Shown here piece by piece: positions 57,824-64,000 of a DNA stretch of 64,000 bases. How positions within the stretch are numbered: position 1 is the stretch's first letter; the number at the start of each line of letters is the position of its first letter. Origin of the DNA: Ornithodoros turicata. Its lineage: Eukaryota > Arthropoda > Arachnida > Ixodida > Argasidae. Position numbers and translations under genes: made by a program. The stretch lies in NCBI RefSeq assembly GCF_037126465.1, contig NC_088203.1, positions 57,821,581 through 57,885,580 of the forward strand. Direction: 5' to 3'. A model generated the notes under the pieces. The model had not been told where the DNA came from. It saw only the letters and a program-made list of their open reading frames with translations, and ran no database searches.

Positions 57824-58252
57824 AAAGCGTGTCATATGTTGATCACATTTAGACTTGCATCACAAATTTATGCAACTATTTTCAGAGGAGCTATAACAAG
57901 ACGTTGCCTTGTGATCTGCGAAAAATTATCGAAGTAGTTCGTTTTTGCTGCTGTCACGACAGAGTGACTACAAACCGTGTACCTTACAACAGTGAGGTTC
58001 AACGTGATTAAATTCAATTTTTATTTGCACTGACTACATGAACAATCTAGTCTAAATGAATGGAAGATCGTTACAAACAGACAAAAGAAAACACGACTGC
58101 GCGAGAGTGCTGCAGTGAGACGAAAATTGGTGCAAAGCCTTCGGCGCGCCAGTCAGTGTTGCCACATCTACAGATTTGTGTGGAGATCTACAGATTTCCG
58201 GCAACTTCTACAGATCTACAGATCCTTTCTGAAATCTACAGATCTTCTACTT

Positions 58253-58339
58253 CATGATGAAACAAGCCTGAGCATAGGCTGCACAAAAAACACGAATATA
58301 CACAACGATCTTTACCATGCTCAGGCTTGTTTTATCATG
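58253..58339. ncRNA. long hairpin (23-bp stem, 41-nt loop)
   Basis: 58253-58275 (CATGATGAAACAAGCCTGAG...) pairs with 58317-58339 with a single mismatch. This is the size of a miRNA precursor, but there is no evidence of expression. Confidence 0.4.
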
Positions 58340-58734
58340 GATTTCATGCGCCAGCCAGCCTGCGCTATGGTGTTAGATTTTGGGACAATCGTTAAAAAAA
58401 AGTTGTGACGAGAAGCCCGATTCGTGATGCGCCACTCTCTGGTAAAAAAAAAAAAAGAACAACGAATTTCTAATTACATGTTTGCTCCATGGTGTCCGTG
58501 TTAAAAAATGACTGTCAGTATATAATCTTTGATATTTTGTATCACTTGTGGCACGGAAGTTGTTTCGACTAAATTACACGATGTAGCTACGAGATATCAT
58601 GGTTCGATCGCTTATGTAGTGATTTCTCTGATGATGATGCTTGATGTTTTTCTTATTCTTTCTGCCTCCACTGGAAGCAAATAGATCTCACGCAGTCGCC
58701 CGCACATTGGCACCGACGAACAGGTGGTGGTGCT

Positions 58735-58860
58735 GTGCTATTTCAGGGCGGTTCGCCTGACGGCTCGTTGCTCGGTTCTTCCCAGACAGTACAGCCGGGA
58801 GCAGGATTTGAACCCGGTAGCGCCATTCTGTGCGGCTCCCCGATAATTTTTGCCATCACA
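58735..58860 (-). repeat. SINE-like tRNA 3' half
   Basis: The complement reads GGTTCAAATCC (B box, near 58815-58804) followed by CCCGGCTGTACTGTCTGGG. No clear A box. Confidence 0.35.
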
Positions 58861-59789
58861 TACTTTCGCTGTTTCGATGCAAAAATCGAAATAGAAAACG
58901 ATCCTGGCCTAAAAACGATGTTAATAAAGCAAATTATATTCTTTACTGCAATCTACAGATATTTAAGGAAATATCCATACTTTTTAACAAGTGATCTCCA
59001 TCCTTGTCCACCGACTGGTGTGGCAACACTAACGCCAGTTTGGAAACGGCGTCAGCAGAGGGCGCATCCAGGGCAACCGTGCAACGGTCAGTGTTCAAAC
59101 CATGGAGGAAGGAAACACAAGGAGTGTCTCTTCGCCCCAGGCCAGCGTAGCCACCCTCTAGCGGTCGCTCGAGTCAAAATCGCCATTGCTTCCTGTCCAC
59201 CACGTGATCCCCTCTGAAGTTTGTCTTGCAAGGCTTTGTTTCTCGCGCTGCTCTCCGTATCATTTTGCTTTTTGAAAGTAATTTGTTGTGAAAATGTGAG
59301 CACCATCGTAGAAACGACGTATGGTAATGTGTTCCTGTCCCGGCTGCGGCTCTCGTTTAACTGAAAGCAGCTCTGTCACGGGAACGCGTTTTGTTTGTAA
59401 GTATACGGTAAGTTGTTTTAGTCGCCCGTGTATATGTGTTGTAAACATAAAGATGCCTGGCGTCGACAAGGTGAATGGGAAAGGTTGTTTCTAGTTTGAT
59501 CGGCAGTGTGAAAACGAGCGCTCACACTCTGAATCCTGTGACGGACAGGTGCCGGTTCGAAAAGTTCCCTCAGACAGTACAGCCGATACACAGCCGTAAC
59601 CGTCCTGAAAAATCCGTAACAGTTTTGAAATAGCAGGCACAAGGCTCCCGATCGACAAATTTGAGCAGGTATACAAAGCCGTCACATCGGGATCCAACAG
59701 CTTTGTGTCCGAAAATACTCCAAAAGCCGCGAGATGACATAACGAAAGAAAGAGAGGACTCCGACTTGACGTAACAAATAACAACGTTA

Positions 59790-60285
59790 AGCAGACGTTT
59801 CGCCTGTCATACGATGGGCACCTTCCGACCGCACGTTAAACTGCGCAGCCTCATCCCCAAGCCAAAGGACATTGTCGCCCCAGAAGACCAGTCTGGGGTG
59901 GTTTACAAGCTACAATGTCTAGACTGTGACACGTGTTATATTGGCGAGACAGGCCGAAAAAGAAGGACCCGCAAAAAAGAACACAAGAGCGACGTCCGGA
60001 ACGCCACACACGTCACGGCTTAAGACCGAACTCAGCGAGCATTCTTGGAACACTGGGCATTGTTTCGACTACGATAACGCGGTGACCTTGGCACGCGAGC
60101 AAAGATGGGGACCGAGGAAGCTCCTGGAATCGTGGCACATACGCGCTGATCCCTTGCATTGTAACAAAAACCGTGGCCTCCTTCCCGAACAATACTGTCA
60201 TCTCCTTAAGTAGCGACTGGTTGTTGGCTCTCCCGCTCAGTCTTGCACTGATGATGCCCGTCGTATGACAGGCGAAACGTCTGCT
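59790..60285 (+). mobile_element. Penelope-like element 3' fragment bounded by 30-bp inverted repeats
   Basis: The GIY-YIG coding fragment lies between 59790-59819 (AGCAGACGTTTCGCCTGTCA...) and its complement at 60256-60285, one mismatch. Such flanking copies are usual for Penelope-like elements. The RT part is absent. Confidence 0.75.
59814..60213 (+). pseudogene. Penelope-like GIY-YIG endonuclease, frameshifted
   Basis: First frame 59814-60023: MGTFRPHVKLRSLIPKPKD, then GVVYKLQCLDCDTCYIGETG, the Penelope variant of the GIY-YIG core (VYKL..C..C..YIGETGR) with the zinc-binding-like Cys pair, then RKKEHKSDVRNA. A shift near 60015 moves to the second frame with SEHSWNTGHCFDYD and ESWHIRADPLHCNKNRG, the C-terminal catalytic region (H/E residues and NRG), ending at the stop 60211-60213. 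The enzyme would nick target DNA for retrotransposition. The copy is 5'-truncated and broken. Confidence 0.82.
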
Positions 60286-60300
60286 TAAAGGGACGGTCTC
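60246..60300 (+). ncRNA. hammerhead-ribozyme-like core at the Penelope terminus
   Basis: CTGATGA (60248-60254), a GCC...GGC-closed hairpin (60256-60273), then GAAA (60274-60277) and CGTC...GACG (60278-60294) followed by GTC. This is the order of a minimal hammerhead. Stem III needs a bulged G. Confidence 0.5.
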
Positions 60301-62639
60301 GTACAGATCGAGCGATTCCGAAACTTAGCTGAAATTATATTCAAGAGTGCTACAGAAACACAGTCGCGAAGTTTCAACCAGAACAACGAAGTGGTTTTCG
60401 AGAAATTTGAAGGAATATGCCGTGACAGCAGACGACGGAAGTCGCAGCTGGATTCAACTCCCTCTCATGCAACGTCACATGTGACGTGGTTATGGTATTT
60501 ATGGTGGCAGGTCGCCCAATAGGGACGTTGGCCTGGAGTTTGGCAGCGCGACACTAGCGCCGCGTTTCTCCCCTGGTGGTACGGAGAAGCAAAGTTTCAA
60601 AGTAGACTCGTCGGGCGACGAATGTGATTACATGCGCTGTGCACGACCTTCCACCTGCTTCCGTGCAATATCTGAGAATGTACATCCCGTGGAACGGGAA
60701 AAATAAAAGCCTGGACCACGTTACTGTTATAAAATGCACGAACTGCACAAAGAACACCGGAGCGTACCTGTTTTTCTGTTATTTTTTGCATTCAAACTCA
60801 AGCTGATAGCTAGTGTGATTCTGCAAGCTTATAAACTTGAGCTGTTCGGTCTTTTGTATCTGCTTCGTGCTCCACGCTCAGTTCTTTTTTTTTTTATGTA
60901 ATGAATTTTGTCCATCAGCTGGTCTGCGTGTACGCCATTCTGTCGTAGACGTAGACCCGTGCGTATACCTATGTCTGGGGCTGCGTAGTACTATGTGAGA
61001 ATCATGAGTAACATGGATTACGCATCCATTTATTTATTTTTTAATTCTTAGGTACATATTCTACGGCTATAGATGGAACAAACTCCTAGGCAGCGAGTGT
61101 ATGGCAAGCATAGGGGAAGTATGAGATGTCACGAGCGCATGTAACCCCCAAAATGATCAGACCTGTGCAGGATCCACCCATGTTTCTCATTAAGTTAGTG
61201 TCTCAAAGCCAATAATCTCAGCCACAAAGACATTTAAATTTTTGTTCTGATGACTGTTCTGATCTGAATCCCATATTCTTCTCTTTCAAAACAGTCACGG
61301 ATATGTGATAAGTGGTAGCATGGTTTCGAGTAAGCAAAGAGGGAATGTAACGCTCATAAAAAGACCCAACTACTGGCTACTGACAAGTATGCATACTGCT
61401 CGCTCCGTTCATTTTATAAATCATTACTCCACCGGCTCTCACACCTTCTTCGTAAACCCGAGTAAAAAATTTGAAACCAGAGATATCCAACTGTATGCAT
61501 TCATGCTTTATTCTTCAGTTAGGTTTCGCTCAGAGCTAGTAGATCTACGGCACCTGGGGAGCACCGGCATTTTACTCGTATTTCGAGCGTGTCCGATAAT
61601 ATTCTGCCATGCGCCAAAAACGCGCCGCTATTGACGGTTTTCCTTCTTACGACTTGACGGGGAACCAATCCCCGGTCTCTTTTGCCTTGTAAAAATCGCA
61701 ACACAGCTTGGCCATTTTGACACAGCACATACCATGTGCGCGATCAGAGAACACGCTACTTTTGAAAACTTAGCACTATCGCCACAAGTGGCGCTGACTG
61801 CCGTAATCAGGAGCGCCCTCTGGCCCAGCCCAACAACCCTCCGAAGCGCAATGCATACAGTCGGAGGTGTATGCGCTTTGCGCTTGGAAGTTGTCACGCG
61901 CGACGTCGTAATGTCTGATAGCAAATTTAGCGATAGTGACGGGTCCCTGTCACTAAGCGGTGAAGATGAGCTCATCGCCGCCGATCAATTGAAGAACCGG
62001 GGACGTCGATGAACCTTCAGCTACTGACCCTTTGCCACAACAACGTGGTTAGCCAGTGAAAGTAGTGGATGATCCGGAATCGATTGACAGGTAAGACTCA
62101 TCCATAAAAGCGCACTGTTTTGCGTATATGTGTTCCGCCTGATCGTGACACCATTCTAAATTGTACAAACATTGCAGGTGTGTGTGTAGCCATTGCTCGC
62201 CAATACCAGCATGTGTTGTGCGCACAATCCGGAACCTGTATCGATCCGTCACGTACACATGGTGTTGTATTCTCCTGAAAGGTGTTGTAAGGTTTGTTTT
62301 TGTTGCGCAGCTTTTTATTTGCATATAAAAATGTGTGTTTCATGGTACGTTATGCAAAATTTCAGATTTGGGCATTTCGTCATATGTATCAGAACTTCGA
62401 TAGACTTCTGAAGAAAGCTGCTCTCTCTATCCATTTCCGCAAGCGGCAGGAGGTTGTCAACGTGATAAGTGAAGGCTTTCCATTCATGTCATTACACCTG
62501 GAGCAAATGACAAAATCAAGGATAAGCTGATCTACGTCAACGTCTTCAATTACCCCTGGCCTATAAAAAAAAAAGCCCTTTTCAGGACCATCCAACATAT
62601 CTGCATCAAAGACCATGCTTCTGCATCGAATAAGCCCTT
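60301..62639. other. no gene recognised
   Basis: Short open frames only; no convincing domain or repeat element. Confidence 0.4.
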
Positions 62640-64000
62640 ATCATCATTGATGATTATAATATTTCATATCAAAAATACCTAGACGTGCAATACGAATGTG
62701 CAAGATGGAACAGCCGTATTTTTGCTCATGCTACACCGGTGTGTTCATGATCCCATACTGACTCAGATTTTGATTGTGTCAGGGGTTGCACACTAAGATG
62801 TCCAGCACGTTGAATATAAAAGATTTGGAAATGTTTAGAAACTTTCAAAAATATCAAAAATACCTAGACGTCCATGACAAATTTGTAAGATGGAACAGCG
62901 GTTTGCAACATGTTTACATGTCGTCTGGCTTATTGTTGCTCATGCTACACCGGTGTGTTCATGAGCCCATACTGGCTCAGATTTTGATTTTGTCAGGGGT
63001 TGCAGACTAAGATGTCCAGCACGTTGAATATAAAAGATATGGAAATGTTTAAAAACTTTCAAAAATATCAAAAATACGTTGACGTCCATGACAAATTTGT
63101 AAGATGGAACACCGGTTTGCAACATGTTTACATGCTGCCAGTCTTATTGTTGCTCATGTTACACCGGTGTGTTCATGAGCCCATACTGGCTCAGATTTTG
63201 ATTGTGTCAGGGGTTGCACACTAAGATGTCCAGCACGTTGAATATAAAAGATATGGAAATGTTTAAAAACTTTCAAAAATATCAAAAATACGTTGACGTC
63301 CATGACAAATTTGTAAGATGGAACACCGGTTTGCAACATGTTTACATGCTGTCAGTCTTATTGTTGCTCATGTTACACCGGTGTGTTCATGAGCCCATAC
63401 TGGCTCAGATTTTGATTGTGTCAGGGGTTGCACACTAAGATGTCCAGCACGTTGAATATAAAAGATATGGAAATGTTTAAAAACTTTCAAAAATATCAAA
63501 AATACCTAGACGTCCATGACAAATTTGTAAGATGGAACAGCGGTTTGCAACATGTTTACATGTTGTCAGTCTTATTTTGCTCATGTTACACCGGTGTGTT
63601 TACGAGCCCATACTGACTCAGATTTTGATTGTGTCAGGGGTTGCACACTAAGATGTCCAGCACGTTCAATATAAAAGATTTTGAAATGTTTAAAAACTTT
63701 CAAAAATATCAAAGATACCTAGACGTCAATGACAAATTTGTAAGATGGAACAGCGGTTTGCAACATGTTTACATGTTGTCAGTCTTATTGTTGCTCATGT
63801 TACACCGGTGTGTTCATGAGCCCATACTGGCTCATATTTTGATTGTGTCAGGGGTTGCACACTAAGATGTCCAGCACGTTGAATATAAAAGATATGGAAA
63901 TGTTTAAAAACTTTCAAAAATACCTGGACGTCCATGACAAATGTGTAAGATGGAACAGCGGTTTGCAACATGTTTACATGTCGTCAGTCTTATTTTGCTC
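62640..64000 (+). repeat. ~214-bp tandem satellite running off the right edge
   Basis: ATGTCCAGCACGTT occurs near 62799, 63012, 63226, 63439, 63652 and 63866 (period 213-214 bp). The left-most unit (62640-62790) is partial and diverged; the others differ at only a few sites. Each unit leaves one 66-78-codon frame (MSSTLNIKD...NFQKYQKY...), but 214 is not divisible by three, so frames do not run through. Confidence 0.92.

Larger units (their letters stand above)
58154..59031. mobile_element. hAT-like non-autonomous element
   Basis: CAGTGTTGCCAC at 58154 and GTGGCAACACTA ending 59031 are inverted. The flanking 8-mers are GCGCCAGT (58146-58153) and ACGCCAGT (59032-59039), one mismatch. Subterminal AATCTACAGAT repeats cluster at 58165-58250 and recur near 58958. 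No transposase. Confidence 0.65.

Noticed and set aside
59418..59784. Minus-strand frames upstream of the Penelope fragment
   Set aside because: No RT or other recognisable motif; probably non-coding shadow.

Overview
This is eukaryotic, repeat-dominated, AT-leaning DNA, most likely from an arthropod and probably an ixodid tick. The evidence is spliceosomal introns, a tRNA-derived SINE resembling the Ruka family of ticks, CR1/Jockey-like LINEs, BEL/Pao, hAT, Harbinger, mariner and Penelope-like relics, and a chromodomain-integrase Maverick of the arthropod/nematode type. There is no operon structure and no bacterial gene. Species assignment is inference.

Layout. 0.3-1.4 kb: a three-exon minus-strand gene with an N-terminal 'RYEDD' domain and a coiled coil. 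1.85-9.7 kb: a CACTA-like (Tnp2) DNA transposon. Its multi-exon transposase gene is broken by a 1.55-kb TIR element (TT duplication), by a 1.47-kb BEL/Pao mini-retroelement with identical LTRs (CTTTT duplication), and by a frameshift. 9.7-25.9 kb: a decayed Maverick/Polinton (virus-like element) with integrase, a penton-like structural protein, a small basic core-like protein, an F54H12.2-like structural protein, an adenain-like protease, a minus-strand basic protein and protein-primed DNA polymerase B. It is interrupted by a hAT inside a hAT and by a nearly full-length LINE.

26.3-31 kb: a minus-strand LINE with a 2A-like motif, split by a complete Harbinger element (TAA duplication) that itself carries a SINE. 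32-34 kb: two adjacent mariner-type elements. 34-42 kb: mostly uninformative sequence with local duplications. 42.4-48.2 kb: eleven 270-bp monomers with a six-unit higher-order period, running directly into a LINE endonuclease/RT ORF.

48-64 kb: LINE, SINE and Penelope fragments; a ~300-bp satellite split by a 3.4-kb insertion; a hAT-like element with a long hairpin; and a ~214-bp satellite running off the right edge.

The Maverick genes would have acted together (integration, protein-primed replication, capsid assembly and maturation), but integrase, structural, protease and polymerase genes all carry disabling lesions. The most informative signals are the nested insertions with exact target duplications, the adenovirus-like order of the Maverick structural genes, and the monomer array fused to the 5' side of a LINE.
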